Counted from the first letter of the stretch, positions 53,566-61,035 are shown. The stretch: DNA of 64,000 nucleotides from an uncultured Trichococcus sp. (GCF_963663645.1 NZ_OY760503.1:578501-642500); one strand, 5' to 3'. Numbers and translations are program-made. The notes: generated from the sequence alone by a model not told the origin.

Positions 53566-54552
53566 CTACAGCATTCCCAGTAATTGCTTTTCCATCATGA
53601 TTTGACGTTTGGTGAACTCCGCACCGCCGCAATAAAGCTCGTCCTCGTACTCACAGATCAGGTAGCCTTCGAAATCAGAATCTTTCACGACAGCCAGAAT
53701 TTCCTTGTACGGAATACTCGGCTCGACCAAATCTTCTCCCAAGTAATGGAATTTCCCATGCAGCTCGACACTGTATGGCAAAATCTCTTTGAGCTCCTCG
53801 AGCATTCTTGGCAGCTCTTCTTTCGGCTTGAATTGAACAAATCCGTACATACCTTGCAAGGCAGCGTTTATGGCAGGATGTGCGCCCATGTTCATCAATT
53901 TTTCTCGCGCTTTCTCTAACGGCTCGCCTTGGTATCGCATATCGGCAGCCAGCTGCAAATGTTCTTCCTTGACGCCCGCTTCCAATGCTTTGATCCAATG
54001 TGCCTTGTTGGGAGCAATCGCAAAGCAGCCAAAATCGGGAACAAAGCCAAGATGTTCCGAATTTGTTTTCTTGATGACCTCCAGATAACGTGTCATCAAA
54101 GGAGACAGCGGAGATTCCGGATTATGGATCTCGATTCCGACTTTGATATCGTATAGTTCAGCGTACGGAGCCAAGCGTTCAAATGCTTCGGGAGAAAGCA
54201 TGTATTGCGAGCGCATCACCTTACAACCTAATTTGTGGGCTGTTTTTAGATCAATAATCGTATCCGCCAGCATTTCGTCGTCCGTCAGATTGCGGTCATG
54301 CATCAGACCTTTGTCATTATTTGCGCCATAACCAACCGGTCCGATTCCGTATTCAGCTTTCAACTCCTGCACCAAGCCCAGAAATTCCTTGCTGACATTC
54401 GGATAGCCGGGGATCATTTGTGTGCCCACAATCTCGTATCCCGTTGCACCAGCGAGCGCAGCTTGTTTCACGCACTCTGCAAAGTCAAATTCGTATCTGG
54501 CATACTCTGTTCCGTAGCAAAAGAGTGTTGCGCCTAGTTTTATTGTGCTCAT
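53566..54552 (-). CDS. C-glycoside deglycosidase alpha-like subunit 2
   Basis: About 328 residues from MSTIKLGATLFCYGTEYARYE (ATG 54552, GGAGGGAG upstream). Metal residues match subunit 1 at nearly the same numbering: Glu141 in GIEIHNPE, Asp173 in FVPDFGCF, His265 in ELHGKFHYL, Glu301 in CEYEDEL. The stop of the beta 2 gene precedes its ATG by one base, indicating tight coupling. The active-site surroundings differ from alpha 1, suggesting another aglycone or linkage (C versus O). Confidence 0.8.
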   Translation of the reverse strand: MSTIKLGATLFCYGTEYARYEFDFAECVKQAALAGATGYEIVGTQMIPGYPNVSKEFLGLVQELKAEYGIGPVGYGANNDKGLMHDRNLTDDEMLADTIIDLKTAHKLGCKVMRSQYMLSPEAFERLAPYAELYDIKVGIEIHNPESPLSPLMTRYLEVIKKTNSEHLGFVPDFGCFAIAPNKAHWIKALEAGVKEEHLQLAADMRYQGEPLEKAREKLMNMGAHPAINAALQGMYGFVQFKPKEELPRMLEELKEILPYSVELHGKFHYLGEDLVEPSIPYKEILAVVKDSDFEGYLICEYEDELYCGGAEFTKRQIMMEKQLLGML

Positions 54553-54553
54553 C

Positions 54554-54985
54554 TTATTCTCCCTCCAGGCTGATTGTGATTTTATCGCCCGAATCAAGCG
54601 GCATAAAATCATGGGCCGGGCCGATTTGCATGTAAGGAATACGCAGCATCAGCTTCAACTCCACTTCATGCTCGCCAGTCAGTCCCCCTGGCTGCAGCAC
54701 GCGAATCTTGGCCAGACTCACTTGACTCCAAAATTCAGTCACCGCGTATTTCAGTTTGTACAAAGGCAGTTCTTTTCCGTTCAACTCAAATGTTACTGCC
54801 TCTGTCGATATTTTTTCACCGTCTACATAGACTTCCAGCAAGTCAATATCCGATAAATAGTGCCCTCGGTAATAAGCCAACTGCACATCAAAGGCAAAAC
54901 CATTTTTTTGTCCATTGATATAAAGCGACTCAAAGGATTCTTTTTTGATAATTTGCTCATTCAGCTTCATTCGCATTGCAAACAC
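54554..54985 (-). CDS. DUF6379 / C-glycoside deglycosidase beta-like subunit 2
   Basis: A 143-residue small protein, GTG start at 54985 with AAAGGAGG nine bases away. Pattern shared with beta 1: AFDVQLAYYRGHYLSDIDLLEVYVDGEKI, and LMLRIPYMQIGP near the end. It immediately precedes alpha 2. A second beta partner alongside the second alpha supports two separate heteromeric enzymes rather than one enzyme with a spare subunit. Confidence 0.78.
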   Translation of the reverse strand: MFAMRMKLNEQIIKKESFESLYINGQKNGFAFDVQLAYYRGHYLSDIDLLEVYVDGEKISTEAVTFELNGKELPLYKLKYAVTEFWSQVSLAKIRVLQPGGLTGEHEVELKLMLRIPYMQIGPAHDFMPLDSGDKITISLEGE

Positions 54986-55000
54986 GTTTTGTTGCCTCCT

Positions 55001-55915
55001 TTAGATCACAAAATTCCGCAAATAATTGGTGCTTAATGTGACTGATTTTTTCACATCGTCGTAGTTTTTCTCAAAAGACTTATCTTCCACTTCGATACAG
55101 CTGTAACCGTCAAAGCCGATGTCGGTCAATGCGGAAACGTAACGTCCCCAATCGACATCCCCCAAACCAGGCAGCTTCGGGCTCATAAATTGCAGCGGTG
55201 TGGCCATGATGCCGACATCTTTCAAATTTTCAGGGTAGAGTTTGATATCCTTGTAGTGCACATGAAAGATTTTATCCTTGAACTCGTACAGCGGTGCGAT
55301 ATAATCGATCTGCTGCCAAACAAAATGCGACGGATCATAATTCAAACCAATGGCATCACTATCCAAGCGAGTAAAGACTTGGCGCCAAATCGCCGGTGTG
55401 GTCATCAAATTTTGCCCTCCTGGCCATTCATCTTGCGTGAACAGCATCGGACAATTTTCGATGCCGATTTTTACGCCTGCTTTTTCTGCGTGTTCAAGAA
55501 TTGGTTTCCAAACGATTTCCATCTCATCCAAATTTTCACCAATCGACTTCGTCTGCATTCTGCCAATAAACGTTGTCACCAGATTGACATTCAACAGCTT
55601 GGCTGCATCAATCAAACGGTGCAAATGGTCGATGGCCGCTTGGCGCTTCGCTAAATTTTCATCCAGTGGATTGGGATAGTAAGCCAACGCAGAAATTTCA
55701 ACCTGCTTATCAGCTGCATAGTTCAGTATTTTTTGCGCATTCGCTTCGTTTAAATTGGCCACATCTATATGTGAAACGCCCGCATATCGTCGGGCAGCTT
55801 TTTCGTTCGGCCAACAAGCAACTTCAACACATTCCAGTCCGTTGGCCGCCACAATGTCAATCATCTCTTCAAAACTGCTTTGATCAAAAATGGCACTTAC
55901 GATTCCTAGCTTCAT
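55001..55915 (-). CDS. Sugar phosphate isomerase/epimerase (third TIM barrel)
   Basis: A 304-residue xylose-isomerase-like barrel. Ligands are Glu153 in IGIENCPM, Asp194 and His197 in NYDPSHF, His220 in FHVHYKD, Glu275 in SCIEVED. It is a different branch from the alpha subunits and has no adjacent DUF6379 partner of its own. It resembles enzymes that isomerise or epimerise keto-sugars, so it may act on the 3-keto sugar or its elimination product. First gene of the catabolic operon. Confidence 0.85.
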   Translation of the reverse strand: MKLGIVSAIFDQSSFEEMIDIVAANGLECVEVACWPNEKAARRYAGVSHIDVANLNEANAQKILNYAADKQVEISALAYYPNPLDENLAKRQAAIDHLHRLIDAAKLLNVNLVTTFIGRMQTKSIGENLDEMEIVWKPILEHAEKAGVKIGIENCPMLFTQDEWPGGQNLMTTPAIWRQVFTRLDSDAIGLNYDPSHFVWQQIDYIAPLYEFKDKIFHVHYKDIKLYPENLKDVGIMATPLQFMSPKLPGLGDVDWGRYVSALTDIGFDGYSCIEVEDKSFEKNYDDVKKSVTLSTNYLRNFVI

Positions 55916-56037
55916 GATTGCACCTCTGCTTCTTTTTTCTATATTTGCAGTATAAAGCGTTTTCCAAAGTCAAGAATCCATATTTTTGTGTTGTTGTATG
56001 TGACTTTTTGTTTCATTGCATTTAGGCGCACAAAAAA

Positions 56038-56067
56038 AGACAAGAATCATAAGATTATTCTTGTCTT
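56038..56067 (-). terminator. Terminator of the AraC-type gene
   Basis: AAGACAAGAAT (56038-56048) pairs with ATTCTTGTCTT (56057-56067), T run on the minus strand at 56031-56037. It separates the regulator from the catabolic operon promoter region. Confidence 0.85.
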
Positions 56068-56105
56068 CTTTATGAGGTTTATTTATTTGGAACAGGAAAC
56101 ACAAA

Positions 56106-58412
56106 TTATTGTTTTCTTTTGATATTAATTTCGTAAAATTCATTGGTCGTCAATCTTTTTTTAATGACTAAACGCCGTTGCGTCACTTGAACTTCCTCCA
56201 AAGTCTGCAAATGAGTGTTCTTGGCATCCAGGTAACTCAAGTCTGACGAGCGAAGATCTCTCGTAAACTTGAATTTAGCCCATTGTCCAAACAGATCGCC
56301 GTGGTCCTTCAAGCAAGAAAAGACTCTTAATTCATACTTTCCATTCGGAATATTTGAGAGCACCAATTCTTCTTCGTACGCGTTCTCTTCAAAAAAGTGA
56401 TCCAGTTCAGTCAACTGCAGATGCGCCTCATCCTTCAGAAAATACAGGCTATTGGGATGGGTGTATTGGTGCCCCAATACAAAAAATTCATCCCCATCAG
56501 CACTGCAGATCAAATGCTGTTCGTCTTTGTATACGAGCTTAAGGCCTCGTAATTGTTCAAAGAATTTCAGTGCATTCATGGCAGGCTTGAATAGGCTATT
56601 TTTATTCAGCAACCCATTTCCTCCGGTCAATAAGCCCGCGAGCTTAGGACTTTTCTGCGCAAGATCCGTTCCCAGCCAGTAGCCCATACCGTCGACTTGA
56701 TCAAAAATATCGATCACACTCTTGATGACAAACGCCCCTTTGTACAAACTATCATTCAGTAAGTTACTGCGGGAAACAGTGTTGCTCCATTCCGAAATGT
56801 ATAGCGGCTTTGTCAACTCTAGTTCTTTTAGTGATTTAACTTGATTCCGTAAGAAATCGGGGTCGGTGATACGCTGGAAATTGCGTTTTTCCCGCACCAA
56901 GCGATTGGAGTAAGGAAAGAGCGCAAACGAATAAAAGTCGAAGGTGCAATCCGCCAGTTCATCATTTAATAACTTCTCCAACTCGAGGCTATTCGTCATG
57001 ATGAACGTAGCCCCGCCAATAGGCAGCTCCGGAATCATTTCTTTGCAAATTTTATATGTTGTTTGATAAAAGATGCAATATTTAGCAATCGAATCGGGAT
57101 TTTCCTGAGCAGTTGCAACAATTTCAAATTTCCAGTTCGCAACCTTTTGCCGCCCGTAGCGGTTCAAAATATGCAGACAAAAGCTGCGGATCGCTTCCTG
57201 CCAAACTTCAGCAGGGTATTCGCTCTCTTTAAACGCATCCGCTATCTTATTGATGCTTAACCAAGGCAGCAATCCCAACTCCAGCATGGAATCCAGAATT
57301 TCATCCATTATTTCGTATTCATGAAGTGATTCGCCTAAAAGCTTTTCGGTAAAAACAGCCCAAATCCTTCCATATCTGAATCTGATATTTTGCTGGAGAA
57401 TGGACAGATGTTGCCTGATATTGCTGTTCAAAACAAGCTCCGCTTCTCCAATATTCAGAATTTCGGACCAAGTCTCTCTGATTGGGACAGCCTCTTGGCG
57501 CCCCAGTTCTAATTGAAGGCAGGATTTTTTCACTATATCATCACTGTCTTTCGTGTCTTTGTAGTCACTGAAGGATGCCTTCAACTCAGCTTCAGATTTT
57601 ATCACAGGCTGTTGTTTTTCAACTGTATGCTGCTTCCGATAATCCGACGGCGTTTGCTGGTAAAGTTCTTTAAATTTTTTATTGAAGCCATTCACACTAA
57701 AAAAGCCATTATCTATCGCAATGCGCGTGATCGCTTTATCAGATTCCATCAAATCATGAATCGCATGCTTCATCCGAATTTTACTAAGATAATCCTTAAA
57801 GTTGACTCCCAATGTTTTTTTGAAGAATCTGGAAAAGTAAGCAGTATCCATATGAACAAGTCCTGCCATTTCGGACAAAGTTATGTTTTCATAATACCGC
57901 TCTTTGATTGTTCTTGTTATTTGTTTAATCCGTTCATCTTGTTCGATTACGTTCGATTGTTGCTCAAGGAACAAGCTGCTCAATTCATTCAATAAATGAT
58001 ACACTTTACTTAACTGCAGGAAATTTGTCTTATCGTTCTCAAACAGCAACAAATCAATGATCTCAATTATTATTTTCCGGATCAAATCGTAATTCTTACT
58101 GAAATTTTCAATCGAATTACAGTTAAAACTTACAGACTCAACAGAAAGCGCTTGCGATAATAAGAAGTCTGAAATCGAAAAATAAAATACCAAACTCCCC
58201 TTGTCACAATCCAAGCTATAGCTTTCATATTTATTTACTACGACTATATCATCAGCTTTCATCATATAACATTTTTCATCTATCCTCAGCTCAGCGGTTC
58301 CTTGTAATAAGAACAACAAATCGGTGGTTCGTAGATCATCCTGTGCTATATTCGCATCCGTTAACAGTCGAATATCACTCTGATTATCTAAATAACTAAT
58401 AATTTTGCTCAT
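56106..58412 (-). CDS. AraC-family regulator fused to a GH39-like domain
   Basis: A 768-residue protein. An N-terminal cupin-like sensing domain (LLFLLQGTAELRIDEKCYM) is followed by an AraC double helix-turn-helix at about residues 165-265 (ITLSEMAGLVHMDTAYFSRFFKK, AITRIAIDNGFFSVNGFNKKF). From about residue 315 on comes a GH39-like barrel. The expected acid/base motif (WNEP type) reads VATAQENPDS, and a nucleophile-like Glu lies in LYISEWSNT, so catalysis is uncertain and the domain may only bind sugar. No signal peptide. GAGGAG precedes the ATG. It lies upstream of, and likely controls, the island operon. Confidence 0.85.
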   Translation of the reverse strand: MSKIISYLDNQSDIRLLTDANIAQDDLRTTDLLFLLQGTAELRIDEKCYMMKADDIVVVNKYESYSLDCDKGSLVFYFSISDFLLSQALSVESVSFNCNSIENFSKNYDLIRKIIIEIIDLLLFENDKTNFLQLSKVYHLLNELSSLFLEQQSNVIEQDERIKQITRTIKERYYENITLSEMAGLVHMDTAYFSRFFKKTLGVNFKDYLSKIRMKHAIHDLMESDKAITRIAIDNGFFSVNGFNKKFKELYQQTPSDYRKQHTVEKQQPVIKSEAELKASFSDYKDTKDSDDIVKKSCLQLELGRQEAVPIRETWSEILNIGEAELVLNSNIRQHLSILQQNIRFRYGRIWAVFTEKLLGESLHEYEIMDEILDSMLELGLLPWLSINKIADAFKESEYPAEVWQEAIRSFCLHILNRYGRQKVANWKFEIVATAQENPDSIAKYCIFYQTTYKICKEMIPELPIGGATFIMTNSLELEKLLNDELADCTFDFYSFALFPYSNRLVREKRNFQRITDPDFLRNQVKSLKELELTKPLYISEWSNTVSRSNLLNDSLYKGAFVIKSVIDIFDQVDGMGYWLGTDLAQKSPKLAGLLTGGNGLLNKNSLFKPAMNALKFFEQLRGLKLVYKDEQHLICSADGDEFFVLGHQYTHPNSLYFLKDEAHLQLTELDHFFEENAYEEELVLSNIPNGKYELRVFSCLKDHGDLFGQWAKFKFTRDLRSSDLSYLDAKNTHLQTLEEVQVTQRRLVIKKRLTTNEFYEINIKRKQ

Positions 58413-58670
58413 AAACTGACTCCTCTATATTAACCTTTGCAGCATTTACTCTTGATACTAACATATCTAAGATTACTTTTTGCAACTAAAACTACTCAAT
58501 GCGAATTAAGAGAGATTAGGTTCAATACATTAAATATAAAAATTCTTGGCAAACTATAAATAACATTAAAATGCAGGAATCATCTTCTCTAGCAGCAATG
58601 AGAAAAATAAAATATCGGAGCATGATGAATTGATTTTTTTGAACTCTTGAAGGAGAAATAGCCAAAAAAA
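58413..58670. other. 258-bp AT-rich gap between the AraC gene and tRNA-Leu
   Basis: No gene is seen. It holds the upstream region of the AraC-type gene and joins directly to the tRNA-Leu terminator. A longer + strand A-run (58664-58670) belongs to that terminator. Confidence 0.5.
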
Positions 58671-58709
58671 GATATAGCTAACGAATCGTGTAGAATCGTC
58701 AGCTATATC
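58671..58709 (-). terminator. Terminator of the rrn-tRNA operon
   Basis: GATATAGCTAACG (58671-58683) pairs with CGTCAGCTATATC (58697-58709), T run on the minus strand. It follows the last tRNA gene by 5 bp. Confidence 0.9.
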
Positions 58710-58713
58710 AAGG

Positions 58714-58734
58714 ATACCGGCGGCCGGGGTCGAA
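58714..58734 (-). repeat. tRNA-Leu 3' end (att-like direct repeat, right)
   Basis: Identical to 43907-43927. Here the sequence is part of the intact tRNA-Leu gene, so the gene is complete at this end of the island. Confidence 0.85.
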
Positions 58735-58798
58735 CCGGCACGCCCTTGCGGGCACTGGATTTTGAGTCCAGCGCGTCTGCCAATTCCGCCACGCCGGC
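58715..58798 (-). tRNA. tRNA-Leu(CAA)
   Basis: Cloverleaf with long variable arm; anticodon loop CTCAAAA gives CAA. Acceptor GCCGGCG pairs with CGCCGGT, A73, CCA not encoded. Last tRNA of the operon and apparent island attachment site. Confidence 0.95.
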
Positions 58799-58843
58799 AT
58801 GATATGAAGAATGCAATTTTCCATCTTACTTGTACTTATGGAA

Positions 58844-58914
58844 AGGCGGTAACCGGATTTGAACCGGTGATAGAGGTTTTGCAGACCTGTGCCTTACCAC
58901 TTGGCTATACCGCC
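58844..58914 (-). tRNA. tRNA-Cys(GCA)
   Basis: Anticodon loop CTGCAAA; acceptor GGCGGTA; discriminator U73, as expected for Cys; 71 nt without CCA. Confidence 0.95.
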
Positions 58915-58936
58915 GAGGTGTTACTATTTAAAAAAA

Positions 58937-59008
58937 CTGGGCTAGCTGGATTCGAACCAACGAATGACAGAGTCAAAGTCTGTTGCCTTACCGCTTGGCG
59001 ATAGCCCA
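58937..59008 (-). tRNA. tRNA-Gln(TTG)
   Basis: Anticodon loop CTTTGAC; acceptor TGGGCTA with TAGCCCA and G73, the weak U1-A72 pair typical of Gln. Confidence 0.95.
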
Positions 59009-59015
59009 ATAAGAG

Positions 59016-59089
59016 GGCGACTGATGGGAATTGAACCCACGAATGCCGGATCCACAAACCGGTGCGTTAACCACTTCGCCACAATCGCC
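59016..59089 (-). tRNA. tRNA-His(GTG)
   Basis: Anticodon loop TTGTGGA. The extra G(-1), opposite C73, is encoded, the identity element of tRNA-His. Confidence 0.95.
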
Positions 59090-59106
59090 ATAATATAATG
59101 TTGAGA

Positions 59107-59177
59107 CAGGGGTAGTAGGAATTGAACCCACACCGACGGTTTTGGAGACCGTTGTTCTACCTTTAAACTATACCCCT
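59107..59177 (-). tRNA. tRNA-Trp(CCA)
   Basis: Anticodon loop CTCCAAA; acceptor AGGGGTA with TACCCCT, G73. Confidence 0.95.
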
Positions 59178-59203
59178 ATTCAGAGTAAGCTTTTTTAAAG
59201 AAA

Positions 59204-59284
59204 TGGAGGGAGGCAGATTCGAACTGCCGAACCCGAAAGAGCGGATTTACAGTCCGCCGCGTTTAGCCACTTCGCTATCCCTCC
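59204..59284 (-). tRNA. tRNA-Tyr(GTA)
   Basis: Anticodon loop CTGTAAA; long variable arm; acceptor GGAGGGA; A73. Confidence 0.95.
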
Positions 59285-59297
59285 ATCATATAAAAAA

Positions 59298-59370
59298 TGG
59301 TCCGAGACGGATTCGAACCGCCGACACCTTGAGCTTCAATCAAGTGCTCTACCAACTGAGCTATCAGACC
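59298..59370 (-). tRNA. tRNA-Phe(GAA)
   Basis: Anticodon loop TTGAAGC; acceptor GGTCTGA with TCGGACC; A73. Confidence 0.95.
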
Positions 59371-59377
59371 AGAATAT

Positions 59378-59504
59378 TAAGAAAAGCGGAACGGGTTCGT
59401 TCAGACCTGAAAGAATTTTAGGAAATCGTTCCGTATGAGCATCGTAGAGCGCAATAGGTACGATTTATCTAAATTCCGAAGGCTAACCCGTGAAGCTAGA
59501 CATC
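59378..59504. repeat. Dispersed structured repeat, copy B, inside the tRNA train
   Basis: Near-identical to 16798-16925, lying between tRNA-Phe and tRNA-Asp. The inner stem AAATCGTTCC (59423-59432) with GGTACGATTT (59457-59466) differs from copy A in paired positions (CTG/CAG to CGT/ACG), keeping base pairing except for one T-T. The loop GAGCATCG...GAGCGCAATAGG is conserved. It interrupts an operon made otherwise of tRNAs. Confidence 0.8.
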
Positions 59505-59540
59505 TTGTAAGAAGTATAGCACACTTTCCAGAAAGTAAAA

Positions 59541-59613
59541 CGGCTCCGACGGGATTTGAACCCGCGATCTCCTGCGTGACAGGCAGGCATGTTGACCCCT
59601 ACACCACGGAACC
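59541..59613 (-). tRNA. tRNA-Asp(GTC), copy 1
   Basis: Anticodon loop CTGTCAC; acceptor GGTTCCG; G73. The gene body is identical to the copy at 60460. Confidence 0.95.
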
Positions 59614-59615
59614 AA

Positions 59616-59688
59616 TGGAGGTTGACGGGATCGAACCGCCGACATCCTGCTTGTAAGGCAGACGCTCTCCCAGCTGAGCTAAACCTCC
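59616..59688 (-). tRNA. tRNA-Val(TAC)
   Basis: Anticodon loop CTTACAA; acceptor GGAGGTT with AACCTCC; A73. Confidence 0.95.
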
Positions 59689-59749
59689 AGGGATTGAAAA
59701 CTATGAGCCAAGGCTCCGGTGTATCCTGTCTGTGCAACAGCTAGGATAA

Positions 59750-59821
59750 TGATCCGTACGGGAATCGAACCCGTGTTACCGCCGTGAAAGGGCGGTGTCT
59801 TAACCGCTTGACCAACGGACC
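59750..59821 (-). tRNA. tRNA-Glu(TTC), copy 1
   Basis: Anticodon loop CTTTCAC; acceptor GGTCCGT. First of three identical tRNA-Glu genes separated by related spacers. Confidence 0.95.
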
Positions 59822-59919
59822 ATAAGTTTGAAAATTATGAAATTGAGATTGAATGGACAATACTGACGTCCATTCGTATCCTGTCTGCAAAGCAGCTAGA
59901 GCCTCAACAGCTAGGATGA

Positions 59920-59991
59920 TGATCCGTACGGGAATCGAACCCGTGTTACCGCCGTGAAAGGGCGGTGTCTTAACCGCTTGACCAACGGACC
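59920..59991 (-). tRNA. tRNA-Glu(TTC), copy 2
   Basis: Same gene body as the copies on either side; the repeat unit including spacer is about 155-170 bp, indicating tandem duplication. Confidence 0.95.
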
Positions 59992-60074
59992 GTAAATTTG
60001 AAGACTATAAAATTGAGATTGATTGGATGGAACTGACGTCCATTCGTATCCTGTCTGCAGAACAGCTAGGACGA

Positions 60075-60146
60075 TGATCCGTACGGGAATCGAACCCGTG
60101 TTACCGCCGTGAAAGGGCGGTGTCTTAACCGCTTGACCAACGGACC
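60075..60146 (-). tRNA. tRNA-Glu(TTC), copy 3
   Basis: Anticodon loop CTTTCAC. The spacer to copy 2 repeats ATTGAGATTGA and CTGACGTCCATTCGTATCC from the previous spacer. Confidence 0.95.
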
Positions 60147-60174
60147 ATGATTTTTTATTCTTCTGATAAAGCTA

Positions 60175-60262
60175 CGGAGAAGGAGGGATTTGAACCCTCG
60201 CGCCGCGTTAACGACCTACACCCTTAGCAGGGGCGCCTCTTCAGCCACTTGAGTACTTCCCC
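60175..60262 (-). tRNA. tRNA-Ser(GCT)
   Basis: Anticodon loop CTGCTAA; long variable arm; acceptor GGGGAAG; G73. Confidence 0.95.
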
Positions 60263-60299
60263 TAAAAAAGAGAACTCCACTATCTGTATGCTTTATCAA

Positions 60300-60373
<74 letters not shown>

Positions 60374-60384
60374 TTCTTAAAAAA

Positions 60385-60455
60385 AGCGGGTGAGGAGAAT
60401 CGAACTCCCGACATCAGCTTGGAAGGCTGGGGTTTTACCACTAAACTACACCCGC
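60385..60455 (-). tRNA. tRNA-Gly(TCC)
   Basis: Anticodon loop CTTCCAA; acceptor GCGGGTG; U73. Confidence 0.95.
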
Positions 60456-60459
60456 ATGG

Positions 60460-60532
60460 CGGCTCCGACGGGATTTGAACCCGCGATCTCCTGCGTGACA
60501 GGCAGGCATGTTGACCCCTACACCACGGAACC
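60460..60532 (-). tRNA. tRNA-Asp(GTC), copy 2
   Basis: Same body as copy 1, anticodon loop CTGTCAC, 4 bp from tRNA-Gly. Confidence 0.95.
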
Positions 60533-60645
60533 ATGCGTAAAACTTTATATATATTTCCCCATATTATAAAGAATAGGAAACACTGTGGGCTTGCGCCCAA
60601 GTGTATCATGCTTGTAAGCTGCTGAAGCAGCAACAATCATGACAA

Positions 60646-60718
<73 letters not shown>

Positions 60719-60748
60719 ATAATAAGACAATGGCCTGAGGCCATTATA

Positions 60749-60838
60749 AGGAGGATAAGGGATTCGAACCCTTGCGCGCTTTTACACGCCTGACGGTTTT
60801 CAAGACCGTTCCCTTCAGCCGGACTTGGGTAATCCTCC
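60749..60838 (-). tRNA. tRNA-Ser(TGA)
   Basis: Anticodon loop CTTGAAA; long variable arm; acceptor GGAGGAT with ATCCTCC. Confidence 0.95.
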
Positions 60839-60861
60839 ATAAGCTGATACAATTTTTTTCA

Positions 60862-60935
60862 TGGACCTTGCAGGACTCGAACCTGCGACCGGACGGTTAT
60901 GAGCCGTCTGCTCTAACCAACTGAGCTAAAGGTCC
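60862..60935 (-). tRNA. tRNA-Ile2(CAT), probably lysidine-modified
   Basis: Anticodon loop CTCATAA, but the body (GGACCTTTAGCTCAGTTGG and matching acceptor) is that of the Firmicutes AUA-reading tRNA-Ile rather than elongator Met. C34 would be changed to lysidine by TilS. An elongator Met reading is the alternative. Confidence 0.85.
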
Positions 60936-60949
60936 GTAGCAAGGTATAA

Positions 60950-61023
60950 TAGCGGCGAAGGGGGTCGAACCCATGACCTCCCGGGTATGAACCGGACGCT
61001 CTAGCCATCTGAGCTACACCGCC
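60950..61023 (-). tRNA. Elongator tRNA-Met(CAT)
   Basis: Anticodon loop TTCATAC; body GGCGGTGTAGCTCAG is the elongator Met type. No initiator features. Confidence 0.9.
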
Positions 61024-61035
61024 AAAAATGAAAAA

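Larger units (their letters stand above)
43907..58734. mobile_element. tRNA-Leu-bounded catabolic island, no recognisable integrase
   Basis: A 14.8-kb block lies between a 21-bp direct repeat of the tRNA-Leu(CAA) 3' end, with a diverged tRNA terminator next to each repeat copy. All genes inside point the same way and encode glycoside catabolism. No integrase, relaxase or phage gene is seen, so it may be decayed, moved in trans, or older than its visible ends. Boundary logic is from sequence; mobility is inference. Confidence 0.65.

Noticed and set aside
55953-55966. cre site upstream of the island catabolic operon
   Set aside because: TGGAAAACGCTTTA has one extra base relative to the consensus and mismatches at the right half; too weak to list as a site.
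43954-58412. Prophage or conjugative element in the island
   Set aside because: No integrase, terminase, portal, relaxase or type IV secretion gene is visible on either strand.
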